From positions 1-42,651 of the forward strand of contig REEW01000071.1 of assembly GCA_007694885.1 (NCBI GenBank): a stretch of DNA of 42,651 nt. Reading direction: 5' to 3'. The notes beneath the pieces are model-generated. The model was not told where the DNA came from, did no database searches, and worked only from the letters and a program-made list of their open reading frames with translations. This DNA is from Wenzhouxiangella sp. Lineage in GTDB: Bacteria > Pseudomonadota > Gammaproteobacteria > Xanthomonadales > Wenzhouxiangellaceae. The translations under genes were made by a program, and so were the position numbers. Positions 33,751-42,651 of the stretch are shown here, piece after piece (positions within the stretch are counted from its first letter, which is position 1; each line of letters begins with the position of its first letter).

Positions 33751-35994
33751 CTACTCGGCCAGCGACAGCCGCGTGACCTTCTGGAATCCCCTGGGCAGCT
33801 TGCGGCCGCGTTGGGCGCGTTCGGCCCAGTAGTTCTCGGTGTCGTTCCAGCTCAGGCGCAGGTAGCGCTGACCGGCCCAGACCAGGCAGTCCTGACCGGC
33901 GGCAATGGCAATGGCACCGGCGACTTTCTCGCCGGCCTTGCGGGCCTTGGGCGGGATATTGATCAGCTTGTTGCCCTTGCCGCGGGCCAGCTCCGGCAGT
34001 TCGCTCAGGTAAAAGGCGAGCAGGTGGCCCTCCGTGGTGGCGGCGATCAGCACGCCATCTTCGGCGTCGATCACCGGTGCCAGCGGCAGCACGTCGGCAC
34101 CGTGGGGCAGGCTCAGCAGCTGCTTGCCGGCCTTCTGGCGACTATGAAGGTTCTCCAGCCGGGTGACGAATCCGTAGCCGGCGTCGCTGGCCACCAGCAC
34201 CCGGTCTTCCGGCGCCCCGATGAGCAGGCTGCGGAAGGCCGCGCCGGCCGGGGGCGAGAACCGGCCGGTCAACGGCTCGCCCAGGCTGCGCGCGCTGGGC
34301 AGTTCATGGGCCGGCAGCGAATAGCTGCGGCCGCTGGAATCGAGGAAGCAGGCCAGCTGATTGCTGCGCCCGCGCGATGCGGCCAGAAAATCATCGCCGG
34401 AGCGATAATTTAGCTCTTCGGGCTTGATCTCATGGCCCTTGGCCGCGCGCACCCAGCCCTGCTCGCTCAGAACCACGGTGACCGGCTCGGCAGCGACCAG
34501 GTCGGTTTCCTTCAGGGCCTGGGCGGCCTCGCGCCGGACCAGTCTTGAACGGCGCTCGTCGCCGTACTTTTCGGCATCCTCGAGCAATTCGTCGCGGATC
34601 AGACGGGTGAGTTTTCTCGGTGAGTTCAGCACGGCTTCGACGTGCTGGCGCTCTTCTTCCAGCTCGTTCTTTTCGCCGCGGATTTTCATTTCCTCCAGCC
34701 GGGCCAGATGCCTGAGCTTGAGCTCGAGAATGGCCTCGGCCTGGGTCCCGGTCAGTTCGAAGCGCTGCATCAGCACCGGCTTGGGCGCATCCTCGGTGCG
34801 GATGATGTGGATGACCTCGTCGATGTTTAGAAAAGCGATCAACAGGCCATCAAGCACGTGCAGGCGGTCGACCAGCTGGTCGAGCCGGAACTCCAGCCGA
34901 CGGGTCACCGTGGCGCGACGAAACGCCAGCCATTCGGTCAGCAGTTCCTTGAGATTGCGCACCCCCGGACGGCCATCGTTGCCGATCACGTTCAGATTCA
35001 CCCGGATCGACTTCTCCAGGTCGGTGGTAGCAAACAGGTGATCCATCAGCGCCTGGACGTCGACCCGGTTGCTGCGCGGCACGATGACCAGCCGGGTCGG
35101 GTGTTCGTGATCGGATTCGTCCCGGAGATCGGCGACCAGCGGCAGTTTCCTGGCCTGCATCTGGGCGGCGATCTGCTCCAGCACCTTGGCCGGCGAAACC
35201 TGGTGCGGCAGGGCGGTGACGATGAGTTCCTCGCCTTCACGCTCCCAGACCGCGCGCTGGCGAATGCTGCCATGGCCGGTCTCGTAGACGGCGAGAATGT
35301 CGTGGCTGGACGTGACGATTTCGCCGCCGGTGGGAAAATCCGGACCCCGGATGTGCTCGCACAACTCGACCACGCTGGCCGTTTTCTTTTCCAGCAGACG
35401 AATGCAGGCAGAGACCACCTCGCGCAGGTTGTGCGGCGGGATGTCGGTGGCCATGCCCACGGCAATGCCCTGGCCGCCGTTGAGCAACAGGTTGGGCAGG
35501 CGCGCCGGCAGCAGTTTCGGTTCTTTGAGCGTGCCATCGAAATTGGGCACCCAGTCGACCGTGCCCTGTCCCAGCTCGGCCAGCAGCGTGCGCGCATAGG
35601 GGGCCAGACGCGACTCGGTGTAGCGCATGGCGGCAAACGATTTCGGATCATCGGCTGAACCGAAGTTGCCCTGGCCGTCGACCAGCGGGTATCGGTAGGA
35701 AAACGGCTGGGCCATCAGCACCATGGCCTCGTAGCAGGCCGAGTCGCCGTGCGGATGGAACTTGCCGATAACGTCCCCGATGGTGCGCGCCGATTTCTTG
35801 TGCCTGGACGCGGCCGACAAGCCCAGCTCACTCATGGCGTAGATGATGCGGCGCTGGACGGGCTTCAGACCATCGCCGATGTTCGGCAGCGCCCGGTCCA
35901 GGACCACATACATGGCGTAGTCCAGGTAGGCGCGTTCGGCGTAGATCCGCAGCGGGACTTGTTCGAATGCGGACTTTTCGATTGGATTCGCCAT
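33751..35994 (-). CDS. parC: DNA topoisomerase IV subunit A
   Basis: 747 residues, ParC length. The breakage-reunion domain has the catalytic Tyr125 (MRYTESRL) and the quinolone-determining [12 protein letters not shown] with Ser85 and Glu89, the drug-sensitive residues. A coiled-coil gate region ([19 protein letters not shown]) and a C-terminal beta-pinwheel of degenerate blades follow, without the GyrA box, which supports ParC and not GyrA. It unlinks replicated chromosomes together with ParE, which is not in this window. It is convergent with the ABC transporter, with a 35 bp gap. Confidence 0.96.
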   Translation of the reverse strand: MANPIEKSAFEQVPLRIYAERAYLDYAMYVVLDRALPNIGDGLKPVQRRIIYAMSELGLSAASRHKKSARTIGDVIGKFHPHGDSACYEAMVLMAQPFSYRYPLVDGQGNFGSADDPKSFAAMRYTESRLAPYARTLLAELGQGTVDWVPNFDGTLKEPKLLPARLPNLLLNGGQGIAVGMATDIPPHNLREVVSACIRLLEKKTASVVELCEHIRGPDFPTGGEIVTSSHDILAVYETGHGSIRQRAVWEREGEELIVTALPHQVSPAKVLEQIAAQMQARKLPLVADLRDESDHEHPTRLVIVPRSNRVDVQALMDHLFATTDLEKSIRVNLNVIGNDGRPGVRNLKELLTEWLAFRRATVTRRLEFRLDQLVDRLHVLDGLLIAFLNIDEVIHIIRTEDAPKPVLMQRFELTGTQAEAILELKLRHLARLEEMKIRGEKNELEEERQHVEAVLNSPRKLTRLIRDELLEDAEKYGDERRSRLVRREAAQALKETDLVAAEPVTVVLSEQGWVRAAKGHEIKPEELNYRSGDDFLAASRGRSNQLACFLDSSGRSYSLPAHELPSARSLGEPLTGRFSPPAGAAFRSLLIGAPEDRVLVASDAGYGFVTRLENLHSRQKAGKQLLSLPHGADVLPLAPVIDAEDGVLIAATTEGHLLAFYLSELPELARGKGNKLINIPPKARKAGEKVAGAIAIAAGQDCLVWAGQRYLRLSWNDTENYWAERAQRGRKLPRGFQKVTRLSLAE

Positions 35995-36088
35995 CGGCGT
36001 CAGATCTCTTGCGTCGGGTCGGAACTCCAGTCGATCATTCTACTGGGAAGCCCGCTCCCAAAGCATTCGGTGACGAACCGGCGTCGAA

Positions 36089-36670
36089 TCAGAGCAATCC
36101 TGCCAGCATCAATCCAACGATGATCGCGATCACGCCGGTGGCCGTTGCAAACATCAGACCCGGCATCAGTTCCCGGGTCGCCCCGGCCTGACGTGACCTG
36201 CCACTCCAGCCCTGAGTACTCAGCGGTGCCGGGCGCTGCTTTTCGGATGCATCACGCAACTCGATCAGCAGGCGTTCGACCATCAGGTCGCTGAAACTGT
36301 GCGGCTCGAAGCTTTCCAGATTTTCGATTTGCAGCATACGCCGGATCCTGGCGTCGACGTTCATGAACTTCATGCTCCACAGCTTGAACATGCGCTGGGC
36401 AACCGGCCGTTTGCTGAGCAGGGTCATGTTGCGATGGCGTTCGTCCCCAAGCAAGCGGTCATAGAGCGTTTCGACGACCCAGCGCTCTCCCTCGAGACAC
36501 TGGAAGAAAAAGCCGTCGCCGTAACAAAGAACCCCGCCGATGTTGCGAGGCGCGTTGTTGCGGCGCGACTGGGCGAGAATTCCAGAGATCACCGGGTCAA
36601 TCGTCGAGCCGTCCGTGCTCGGTTCGAAGTTGATTTCGCTGGCGTACACCAGGCGCAATAAATCTGCCAC
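36089..36670 (-). CDS. BLUF blue-light sensor domain protein with C-terminal membrane anchor
   Basis: About 193 residues if started at GTG 36670; the frame is open to GTG 36736, but those codons read through a hairpin, and TTG 36658 is also possible. Residues 5-100 are a BLUF (FAD-binding blue-light) domain: LVYASE with the light-reactive Tyr9, ILAQSRRNNAPRNIGGVL with the flavin-contacting Asn38, FFQCLEGE with Gln57, and FKLWSMKF with Trp98/Met100. A polar linker of about 65 residues leads to one hydrophobic helix (about 169-193) at the extreme C-terminus. No EAL, GGDEF or other output domain is attached. A membrane-tethered single BLUF unit is unusual. Start position uncertain, domain call firm. 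Confidence 0.82.
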   Translation of the reverse strand: MADLLRLVYASEINFEPSTDGSTIDPVISGILAQSRRNNAPRNIGGVLCYGDGFFFQCLEGERWVVETLYDRLLGDERHRNMTLLSKRPVAQRMFKLWSMKFMNVDARIRRMLQIENLESFEPHSFSDLMVERLLIELRDASEKQRPAPLSTQGWSGRSRQAGATRELMPGLMFATATGVIAIIVGLMLAGLL

Positions 36671-36736
36671 TGCAATTTTTGCCGCTTCAAGGTACGCGCA
36701 AGATACCGGTCGGGTAAAAAAAGCCCGTGAAGACAC

Positions 36737-36761
36737 CGACCCGGCAACAAGCCGGGTCGGA
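36737..36761 (-). terminator. Strong hairpin after the exported methyltransferase gene
   Basis: CCGACCCGGC (36737-36746), AACAA loop, GCCGGGTCGG (36752-36761): a perfect 10-bp stem 25 bp downstream of the minus-strand gene ending at 36786. On the minus strand the T-run comes 13 bases late, so it may be a weak terminator or an mRNA-stabilising end. It lies just before the BLUF gene. Confidence 0.55.
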
Positions 36762-36785
36762 AAACCAGAGCTGGTTCGCCAGCCT

Positions 36786-37592
36786 TTAGCGCCTGGCGAA
36801 TTTCAGGGTAAAACGATCCGACTCACCGATGGCGCGAAAATGATCGGCAGTTTCCTCGCCCTCGCGCAGGCCCGGCGGCAAGCTCCAGACGCCGGACGGA
36901 TGGTCGGCCGTGTCGCGCGGGTTGGCGTTGACTTCCGAGGCTTCCACGAGCCTGAAGCCGTGCGACTCGGCCATGGCGACCACCCAGCTTTGATGGACGT
37001 AACCGGAGCGTGCTTCCGGGTCCTGCTCGCGGTCCTCGGGCAAGCGATGACCGACCACGCCGAACACGCCGTCGGGCTTGAGCACCGCGTGGACCGCATC
37101 GAGCACGTCAGCAAAGGTTCCGGCCCGCTTGTAGCCATGCACGTTGCGGAAAGTGAGCACCAGGTCGGCGCTGCCCGGCTCGCCCAGGCGGGTCAGTTCA
37201 GGGGGATCGAAGGGAACGATCTCGATGTTGCCGAACCGATCGGTGTCGGCAATCCGCTCCTCGAAACCGGCCCGGATGCGCCGGTAGAAATCGGGCACAT
37301 CGTCGCCTTCCATGTTCCAGTGAGCGGCCACAAGCCGGCCTTCGTCGCGCAGATAGGGCGCCAGAATCTCCGTGTACCAGCCGGCCGACGGAGAGATCTC
37401 GACTACGGTCATGTCGGGCCGCAGACCGAAAAATGTCAAGGTTTCATAGGGGTTGCGCTGATCGTCACGCGCTGCCTGAGCTTCCGGTCGCGCCGGGTCG
37501 GCAATCACCTCGCGCAGTCGGTCGTCGGCCGCGGCCGGAACGGCCAGCAAACAACCCAGCAGGCCAAGACACAGCCATGGATACGATTTCAT
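36786..37592 (-). CDS. Exported methyltransferase-fold protein (COG4798-like)
   Basis: 268 residues from ATG 37592, with AAGGAG 9 nt upstream; the frame opens at 37628, but the signal peptide (1-22, CLLAVPAAA) fixes the start. The rest has a class I SAM-dependent methyltransferase layout: VVEISPSAGWYTEILAPYL at the motif I position, LVAAHWNMEG, DLVLTFRNVHGYKR and VLKPDGVFGVVGHR. The motif I glycine pattern (ExGxG) is replaced by ISPSAG, so SAM binding is uncertain. Periplasmic proteins of this type are known by sequence in Proteobacteria but have no proven reaction that I know of. Confidence 0.75.
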   Translation of the reverse strand: MKSYPWLCLGLLGCLLAVPAAADDRLREVIADPARPEAQAARDDQRNPYETLTFFGLRPDMTVVEISPSAGWYTEILAPYLRDEGRLVAAHWNMEGDDVPDFYRRIRAGFEERIADTDRFGNIEIVPFDPPELTRLGEPGSADLVLTFRNVHGYKRAGTFADVLDAVHAVLKPDGVFGVVGHRLPEDREQDPEARSGYVHQSWVVAMAESHGFRLVEASEVNANPRDTADHPSGVWSLPPGLREGEETADHFRAIGESDRFTLKFARR

Positions 37593-37632
37593 CGGTTCAG
37601 TCTCCTTCGCAATCATCAAGTGGATCATCGTT

Positions 37633-38283
37633 TCAACCCAGGCAAGCCCGGACGCAATACAGATCGTGCCCGCTGCGAGCGTACTTGGCCTCGAACGGGC
37701 TCAACGCCTGTTCAGGCAGCAACGATAGCACTTGTACATCGCCGCGGTGGCCGGCCATGGCCAGGGCCAGGGCAAACTCCTCGGCGTACACAGCGAAGTT
37801 GGTTCTCAACTCCAGTTTCCCGCCCAGGGCCAGCAGGTGGGGCCACACCGGATGGGCATGCCAACGCCGCCTGAGCTGCGCAGGCTTGGGCCACGGATTG
37901 GGATAGAGCAGATAGTGTCTGTCCAGCCGCCAGCCTGCGCCATGGGCGAGGCGCCAGAAATCGCCCAGTTCAGCCCGCACCACATGGGCGTTGTCGGGCA
38001 GCGGCGGGGTCCGTTCAAGGCGCGCGGCCGAGCGGTCGATACCGAGCACTGTGCAATCCGGAAAAAGGGTTGCCAGCCTGAGCGTCGATACGGCGTTGCC
38101 GCAGCCGGCATCCAGCACGATCGGGCGCCCCGGCTCCAGCGCCAGTCCAGCCTGCTCGAACGCCGGCTCACTGTAGCCGTGCACAGGCCGTTGCCAGGGC
38201 GATTGGAGATGACGCGCGACCACGTCCCCCAGGCGCGGATGCGGCCCGGTCTGAGCAGTCTCGGGGAGACGCGATGCGGCCAT
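37633..38283 (-). CDS. TrmB-family SAM-dependent methyltransferase paralogue
   Basis: 216 residues from ATG 38283; the frame runs on to 38343, but that part is the tRNA gene. SAM motif I is VLDAGCGNAVSTLRLA, the next strand is VLGIDRSAARLER, and HYLLYPNPWPKPAQLRRRWHAHP matches the TrmB FPDPWPK-RHxKRR motif with Asp changed to Asn. LELRTNFAVYAEEF follows. True TrmB makes m7G46 in tRNA. This one resembles a second paralogue group with the NPW motif, so the target is uncertain. The ATG is 26 bp downstream of tRNA-Lys on the same strand; an in-between T-rich tract may partly end the tRNA transcript. Confidence 0.75.
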   Translation of the reverse strand: MAASRLPETAQTGPHPRLGDVVARHLQSPWQRPVHGYSEPAFEQAGLALEPGRPIVLDAGCGNAVSTLRLATLFPDCTVLGIDRSAARLERTPPLPDNAHVVRAELGDFWRLAHGAGWRLDRHYLLYPNPWPKPAQLRRRWHAHPVWPHLLALGGKLELRTNFAVYAEEFALALAMAGHRGDVQVLSLLPEQALSPFEAKYARSGHDLYCVRACLG

Positions 38284-38309
38284 GGGCGCTGCCGTGAAAA
38301 ACAAAAAAA

Positions 38310-38384
38310 TGGTGGGCCGTGAAGGACTCGAACCTTCAACCAATAGGTTAAAAGCCTACTGCTCTACCATTGAGCTAACGGCCC
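38310..38384 (-). tRNA. tRNA-Lys (anticodon TTT)
   Basis: 75 bases including an encoded CCA. The acceptor stem GGGCCGT/ACGGCCC, D arm GCTC-AATGGTA-GAGC, anticodon arm GTAGG-CTTTTAA-CCTAT with anticodon TTT, variable loop TGGTT, and T arm GAAGG-TTCGAGT-CCTTC all pair. G46, the TrmB target, is present in the variable loop. A TrmB-like gene lies immediately downstream. Confidence 0.97.
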
Positions 38385-38403
38385 GCCGTTGATCGAGCCG
38401 GCA

Positions 38404-38432
38404 AGAATAGCGTCTGTTCTCGGAAAACTCAA
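38404..38432 (-). promoter_or_regulatory. tRNA-Lys promoter
   Basis: On the minus strand TTGAGT (38432-38427) and TATTCT (38409-38404) with exact 17-bp spacing, ending about 20 bp before the mature tRNA 5' end. The predicted leader is about 13 bases. Confidence 0.65.
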
Positions 38433-38522
38433 CCGCTACGGTCGACAATCCCGGTATCATCGAGCAGTGGGCCGACCCGGGCGGTCGGTGCCATGTTTTC
38501 TACATTCGACGGAACCCAAGCG

Positions 38523-39305
38523 ATGAGCGCGCTCCCAGACATTGCCCGCACGGTCCTGCCCCTGCTCGACCTGACCCGCCTCGAAGACAACACCAGCGAC
38601 TCCGACATCGCCCGCCTGTGCGCTCGCGCCAGCACCGCGGCCGGCCACGTAGCGGCGGTCTGCGTGGCGCCGGAACACGTAGGCATGGCCCGCCAGGGCC
38701 TGGCCAGGGCCGGCCTGCACGCGCAGGTGAAGGTGGCGACCGTCATCAATTTTCCGCATGGCCAGGCCGACCCGGCCGCGGTCGAGATCGAAGCGCGCTC
38801 GGCCCTGACCAGCGGCGCCGACGAAATCGACCTGGTCTTTGACTACCGGGCGCTGATCGACGGCGACGAACGCGCCGGATATCGCCTGGTCAGCCGCTGT
38901 CGCCAGATCATGAGCGGGTACACGCTCAAGGTCATCCTGGAAACCGGCGAACTGAAGGATTCGGGCCTGATCCGAACCGCCTCGGACATCGCGATCAGCG
39001 CCGGCGCCGACTTCCTCAAGACCTCGACCGGCAAGGTGGCGGTCAACGCCACGCCGGGCGCTGCGGCGGTCATGATGGAGGCCATCCGCGACAGCGCACG
39101 CCCGGTCGGTTTCAAAGCCGCCGGCGGTATCGGCACCACTCGGGAAGCAGGCGTCTACCTGGACCTGGCCCGCCACATTCTCGGCAAGAGCTGGCTGCGC
39201 CCGGAGCGCTTCCGCTTCGGCGCATCGAGCCTGCTCGATGATCTGCTGCAGACCCTGGAACTGGGCGTCAAACCGGTCGACCTGCGTTCGCGCTACGAAT
39301 GCTGA
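38523..39305 (+). CDS. deoC: Deoxyribose-phosphate aldolase
   Basis: 260 residues from ATG 38523 (E. coli DeoC 259); an ATG at 38493 would add 10 residues. KVATVINFPHG, the DEIDLVFDY segment, KVILETGEL and DFLKTSTGKV with the Schiff-base Lys166, and VGFKAAGGI with the second active-site lysine, identify it. It splits 2-deoxyribose-5-phosphate into acetaldehyde and glyceraldehyde-3-phosphate, the last step of deoxynucleoside breakdown. The 3' end overlaps deoA by 7 bases. It is the first gene of deoCABD. Confidence 0.95.
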   Translation: MSALPDIARTVLPLLDLTRLEDNTSDSDIARLCARASTAAGHVAAVCVAPEHVGMARQGLARAGLHAQVKVATVINFPHGQADPAAVEIEARSALTSGADEIDLVFDYRALIDGDERAGYRLVSRCRQIMSGYTLKVILETGELKDSGLIRTASDIAISAGADFLKTSTGKVAVNATPGAAAVMMEAIRDSARPVGFKAAGGIGTTREAGVYLDLARHILGKSWLRPERFRFGASSLLDDLLQTLELGVKPVDLRSRYEC

Positions 39306-40630
39306 TCCAGGAACTGATTCGGGCCAAGCGCGATGGCCGGGCGCTGGATGCAGGCCAGATGACCGAACTGGTCTCGGCCATCGTCGCCGGCACCGCCAGT
39401 GACGAGCAGTTGGGCGCTTTCGCAATGGCCGTCTACTGGCGCGGCATGAACCATGCCGAAACGACCGCTCTGACCGTGGCCATGCGCGACTCCGGTGCCG
39501 TCTTGAACTGGCCCGACGATCTGCAGGGACCGCTGCTCGACAAGCACTCCACCGGCGGCGTGGGCGACGCCACCTCGCTGCTGGTCGGACCCTGGATTGC
39601 CGCCTGCGGCGGCTACGTACCGATGATTTCCGGACGCGGGCTTGGCCATACCGGCGGCACCCTGGACAAGCTCGCCGCCATCCCCGGTTACAACCCCTTT
39701 CCGGACCCTGGGCTGTTCCGGCGCACGGTGCGCGATGTCGGCGTGGCCATCATCGGCCAGACCGATGACCTGGCCCCGGCCGACCGGCGCCTGTATGCGA
39801 TTCGCGACGTCACCGCCACGGTCGACTGTCTGCCGCTGATCGTGGCCTCCATCCTGAGCAAGAAGCTGGCCGAGGGTCTGGACGGGCTGGTGCTGGACGT
39901 CAAGACCGGCTCCGGTGCAGTCATGCCCGAGACCGGCCGGGCGGCTGAACTTGCCGAGATGCTGGTCCGGGTGGCCGGCGAGGCCGGGACACCGGCCTCG
40001 GCCCTGCTCACCGACATGGGCCAGCCGCTGTCCGGCAGCGCCGGCAACGCCCTGGAAGTGCTCGAAGTGCTGGACCTGATGACCGGGCAGCGCAGCGGCG
40101 GTCGGCTGTTCGATCTGGCTCGAGTCCTGGCGTCCCGGATGCTGCTGCTGGGCAACCTGGCCAACAATGAGCAAAACGCCCTCGCCCTGCTGGACCGAGC
40201 CTGGCAACGGGGCGAGGCGGCGGAGCGCTTTGCGCGCATGATCGGCGCACTGGGTGGACCGCGCGAGATCCTGTCCAGCTACCCTGAACGGCTGCCCCGG
40301 GCGCCGGTGATTCGGCCTGTCACTGCCCAAAAGGCCGGGCGCATTCAGTCCCTGGACATGCGCGCGGTCGGCCTGATCGTGGTCGGGCTGGGCGGCGGGC
40401 GGCGCCGGGCGGCCGACCGGATCGATCCGGCCGTGGGGCTGTCCGATCTGGCCTCACCCGGCCAGACCGTCGATCAGCAGCGCCCTTTGGCAATCGTCCA
40501 CGCGCGTAGCGACGCTGATGCCGAGGCGGCCGTGCAGGCAGTGCGGGCCGCGGTGACGATAGCGGAAGAAGCGCCGGCGGCCAGGCCGCTGATGTCGCGC
40601 GCAATCGCCCCCAGCCGAAGCAAAGCCTGA
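39299..40630 (+). CDS. deoA: Thymidine phosphorylase
   Basis: 443 residues (E. coli 440). The signature [19 protein letters not shown] (81-99) and [16 protein letters not shown] bind phosphate and nucleoside, and [12 protein letters not shown] follows. It cleaves thymidine and deoxyuridine with phosphate to base plus deoxyribose-1-phosphate. It overlaps deoC and is followed by deoB after 2 bp, so the genes are translated as one unit. Confidence 0.96.
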   Translation: MLIQELIRAKRDGRALDAGQMTELVSAIVAGTASDEQLGAFAMAVYWRGMNHAETTALTVAMRDSGAVLNWPDDLQGPLLDKHSTGGVGDATSLLVGPWIAACGGYVPMISGRGLGHTGGTLDKLAAIPGYNPFPDPGLFRRTVRDVGVAIIGQTDDLAPADRRLYAIRDVTATVDCLPLIVASILSKKLAEGLDGLVLDVKTGSGAVMPETGRAAELAEMLVRVAGEAGTPASALLTDMGQPLSGSAGNALEVLEVLDLMTGQRSGGRLFDLARVLASRMLLLGNLANNEQNALALLDRAWQRGEAAERFARMIGALGGPREILSSYPERLPRAPVIRPVTAQKAGRIQSLDMRAVGLIVVGLGGGRRRAADRIDPAVGLSDLASPGQTVDQQRPLAIVHARSDADAEAAVQAVRAAVTIAEEAPAARPLMSRAIAPSRSKA

Positions 40631-40632
40631 CC

Positions 40633-41829
40633 ATGCCCCGCGCCATCGTGCTCGTTCTCGACTCACTCGGCATCGGTGCCAGCGGCGACGCCGGCCGCTT
40701 CGGTGATGGCGGCGCCGACACGCTCGGCCATGTCGCCGCAGCCCGCGCCGAATACGGCGGGCTGAACATCCCCAACCTGGCCGCACTGGGACTGGTCCAG
40801 GCCCACCGCGCCAGCACCGGACGCGCGGTGCCCGAACTGACCGTTCCGGCGCAGGTCTTCGGAACCTGGGGCTATGCGCGCGAACAGTCCACCGGCAAGG
40901 ACACCCCGTCCGGCCACTGGGAAATCGCCGGAGTGCCGGTGCGCTTCGATTTCGGCTACTTTCGCGAGCGCGACAACAGCTTCCCGCCCGAACTGCTGGC
41001 CGACCTGGTCGACCGGGCCGACCTGCCCGGAGTGCTCGGCAATTGCCATGCATCAGGTACCGAGATCCTCGCCCGGCTGGGCGCCGAACACGTGGCCACC
41101 GGCAAGCCCATCGTCTACACCTCGGCCGACTCGGTGTTCCAGATCGCCGCGCACGAGCAAGCCTTTGGCCTGGGGCGCCTGTACGAGGTCTGCCGCATCG
41201 CGCGAGAGCTGTTGGCACCCTACAACATCGGTCGGGTCATCGCCCGGCCCTTTACCGGAGATGCCGACTCCGGCTTCGTGCGCACGGGCAATCGCCGCGA
41301 CTACAGCCTCCAGCCGCCCGCCGCCACGGTACTCGACAAGCTGGTCGCGGCCGGCGGCGAGGTGCTGGCGGTGGGCAAGATCGCCGACATCTACGCCCAC
41401 TCCGGCATCAGCCGCGAGATCAAGGCCGACGGCAACATGGCCCTGTTCGACGCCACCCTGGCCGCCGTTGATGAGGCCGGCGAGCGCAGCCTGGTGATGA
41501 CCAACTTCGTCGATTTCGATATGCTCTACGGCCATCGCCGCGATCCACAGGGCTACGCCAATGCCCTTGAGGCCTTCGACCGGCGGCTACCGGAGCTTCT
41601 GGACATGCTGCGCGTCGACGATTTGCTGATCCTGACCGCCGACCACGGCTGCGACCCCACCTATCCCGGCACCGACCACACCCGTGAACACGTGCCGGTG
41701 CTCGCCTGCGGCGCGGGGCTTAAGCCCGGTTCGCTGGGCGCGCGCGACAGCTTCGCCGACATCGGCCAGAGCGTGGCCAAGCACCTGGGACTCGAACCCC
41801 TGGCCGACGGCCAGAGCTTCCTGCACTGA
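40633..41829 (+). CDS. deoB: Phosphopentomutase
   Basis: 398 residues of the alkaline-phosphatase-like superfamily. Metal and catalytic segments are [16 protein letters not shown] (Asp10) and, at the C-terminus, [42 protein letters not shown] carries the phosphorylated Thr region. It converts deoxyribose-1-phosphate to the 5-phosphate, linking DeoA/DeoD to DeoC. Confidence 0.96.
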   Translation: MPRAIVLVLDSLGIGASGDAGRFGDGGADTLGHVAAARAEYGGLNIPNLAALGLVQAHRASTGRAVPELTVPAQVFGTWGYAREQSTGKDTPSGHWEIAGVPVRFDFGYFRERDNSFPPELLADLVDRADLPGVLGNCHASGTEILARLGAEHVATGKPIVYTSADSVFQIAAHEQAFGLGRLYEVCRIARELLAPYNIGRVIARPFTGDADSGFVRTGNRRDYSLQPPAATVLDKLVAAGGEVLAVGKIADIYAHSGISREIKADGNMALFDATLAAVDEAGERSLVMTNFVDFDMLYGHRRDPQGYANALEAFDRRLPELLDMLRVDDLLILTADHGCDPTYPGTDHTREHVPVLACGAGLKPGSLGARDSFADIGQSVAKHLGLEPLADGQSFLH

Positions 41830-41846
41830 AAACAAGGCGAGCATCC

Positions 41847-42581
41847 GTGACCACCCTGCACATCGAAGCCGCTCCCGGCGACATTGCCGACACCGTCCTC
41901 CTGCCGGGGGATCCCTTGCGCGCGCAGGCCATCGCGGAGCGCTTCCTGGACAGCCCGCGCCAGTTCAACCGCGTGCGCAACATGCTGGGGTTCACCGGCA
42001 CATGGCAGGGACGAGCCGTTTCCGTGATGGGCAGCGGCATGGGCATTCCCTCCGTGTCGATCTACGCCCACGAACTGATCAGCCAGTTCGGGGTCAAGCG
42101 CCTGGTGCGGGTCGGTTCCTGCGGCGCGGTGGCCGACGGGGCAAAGCTGCGCGATGTGGTCATCGGGCTGGGGGCGAGCACCGACTCGAAGGTCAACCGC
42201 TCGCGCTTCCTCGGCCATGACCTGGCCGCCATCGCCGACTTCGACCTGGCCCGCCACGCCCACGCCGCAGCCCAGGCGCGCGGCATTCCGGTTCAGGTCG
42301 GCAACCTGTTTTCCGGCGACCTGTTCTATGCCCCGGATAATGCCTACATCGAACTGCTGCGCCGTTATCGCTTTCTCGGCGTGGAAATGGAGGCGGCCGG
42401 CCTGTACGGCGTGGCCACCGAACTCGGCGCGCGCGCCCTGACCATCTGCACCGTGGCCAACCACATCGTCACCGGCGAGACGCTGGCCAGCACCGACAGC
42501 GAGCGAAGTTTCCATGCCATGGTCGAAATCGCCCTGGACGCGCTCGCCCGCGACGAGAAATGGGAGAGCAGCCGGGGATGA
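41847..42581 (+). CDS. deoD: Purine nucleoside phosphorylase, DeoD type, with altered catalytic residues
   Basis: 244 residues; hexameric DeoD family. Conserved parts are [68 protein letters not shown] and ALTICTV. It phosphorolyses purine (deoxy)nucleosides to base plus (deoxy)ribose-1-phosphate, which feeds DeoB and DeoC. The usual catalytic SDH (Asp204 in E. coli) reads ANH here (Asn205 counting Met), and the position of Arg217 is Ser in a gap-free alignment. These residues protonate the purine in the E. coli enzyme, so specificity or rate may differ. The stop overlaps the next start (ATGA). Confidence 0.92.
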   Translation: MTTLHIEAAPGDIADTVLLPGDPLRAQAIAERFLDSPRQFNRVRNMLGFTGTWQGRAVSVMGSGMGIPSVSIYAHELISQFGVKRLVRVGSCGAVADGAKLRDVVIGLGASTDSKVNRSRFLGHDLAAIADFDLARHAHAAAQARGIPVQVGNLFSGDLFYAPDNAYIELLRRYRFLGVEMEAAGLYGVATELGARALTICTVANHIVTGETLASTDSERSFHAMVEIALDALARDEKWESSRG

Positions 42582-42651
42582 CCGAGACCGCTTGCGAGAA
42601 ACGAATTCCCGCCGAATGGCTGGCCCGGCTCCTGGAAGCGCGCGGCAACGC
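42578..42651 (+). CDS. Start of an unidentified gene, cut by the window edge
   Basis: ATG 42578 overlaps the deoD stop (ATGA) and is preceded by GGGG, so it continues the deo operon. Only about 24 codons are visible ([20 protein letters not shown]...), with no recognisable motif. A cytidine deaminase or nucleoside-related gene would fit the context, but nothing in the sequence shows this. Confidence 0.45.
   Translation, partial: MTETACEKRIPAEWLARLLEARGN

Noticed and set aside
35730-35760. Quinolone-resistance change in parC
   Set aside because: Ser85 and Glu89 are the drug-sensitive residues; no substitution is present.
38283-38343. Longer N-terminus for the TrmB-like protein
   Set aside because: The extra codons lie in the 3' part of the tRNA-Lys gene and the T-rich tract behind it.

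Overview
The window is about 42.7 kb of GC-rich bacterial chromosome, densely packed on both strands. It reads as a gammaproteobacterium, probably near Xanthomonadales/Wenzhouxiangellaceae. This is inferred from rpsO-pnp, cysS, DksA, YidD, bfd-bfr, KdkA-type LPS genes, a leucine-degradation carboxylase operon, a tRNA with an encoded CCA end, and intergenic REP-like repeats. No phage, plasmid, insertion sequence or CRISPR was seen. Codon and base use look uniform, so this appears to be core genome with a few lineage-specific modules.

Layout. 1-6.2 kb, minus strand: a secreted calcineurin-type phosphoesterase (cut by the window edge), an SNF2-family helicase, a DUF2007-like membrane protein, a DUF423 membrane protein and a DUF427 protein. 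6.3-7.1 kb, plus: an iron-storage pair, bfd (Fur box over its promoter, apparently leaderless) and bacterioferritin. 7.1-9.9 kb, minus: a GlcD-type FAD oxidase and the prolidase PepQ. 10.0-11.8 kb, plus: cysS overlapping sufE. 11.9-15.2 kb: an OmpA-like outer-membrane protein, a DksA with a degenerate zinc finger, yidD, an EamA transporter and a YhhQ-type transporter. 15.4-21 kb: an alpha/beta hydrolase, kdkA head-to-head with a family 9 glycosyltransferase (LPS core), a large OmpA plus cadherin-like-repeat fusion protein, and a DUF6165-like protein. 21.1-23.6 kb, minus: rpsO-pnp.

23.8-28.5 kb, plus: a three-gene methylcrotonyl-CoA carboxylase operon (liuB-liuC-liuD) for leucine/isovalerate catabolism. 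Each of its two internal gaps holds a different inverted-repeat element, and one of these supplies the end and stop codon of liuC. 28.5-31.8 kb, minus: a compact lipid-storage-like module of wax ester synthase/diacylglycerol acyltransferase, a hormone-sensitive-lipase-type esterase, and a hemerythrin-domain protein whose C-terminal part resembles phasins. 31.9-36 kb: an exporter-type ABC transporter (plus) and parC (minus). 36.1-38.4 kb, minus: a BLUF blue-light sensor domain with a C-terminal membrane anchor, an exported methyltransferase-fold protein, a TrmB-like methyltransferase and tRNA-Lys(UUU). 38.5-42.6 kb, plus: the nucleoside salvage operon deoC-deoA-deoB-deoD and the start of another gene. 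The DeoD differs at two catalytic positions.

The best candidates for something undescribed are the acyltransferase/esterase/hemerythrin-phasin module, the membrane-anchored BLUF protein, the OmpA/cadherin-repeat fusion, the shared Asp-to-Cys change in both OmpA domains, and the Asn205/Ser218 DeoD. No stretch longer than 300 bases lacks a gene. The longest, about 260 bases upstream of rpsO and liuB, holds a promoter candidate and REP-like repeats.
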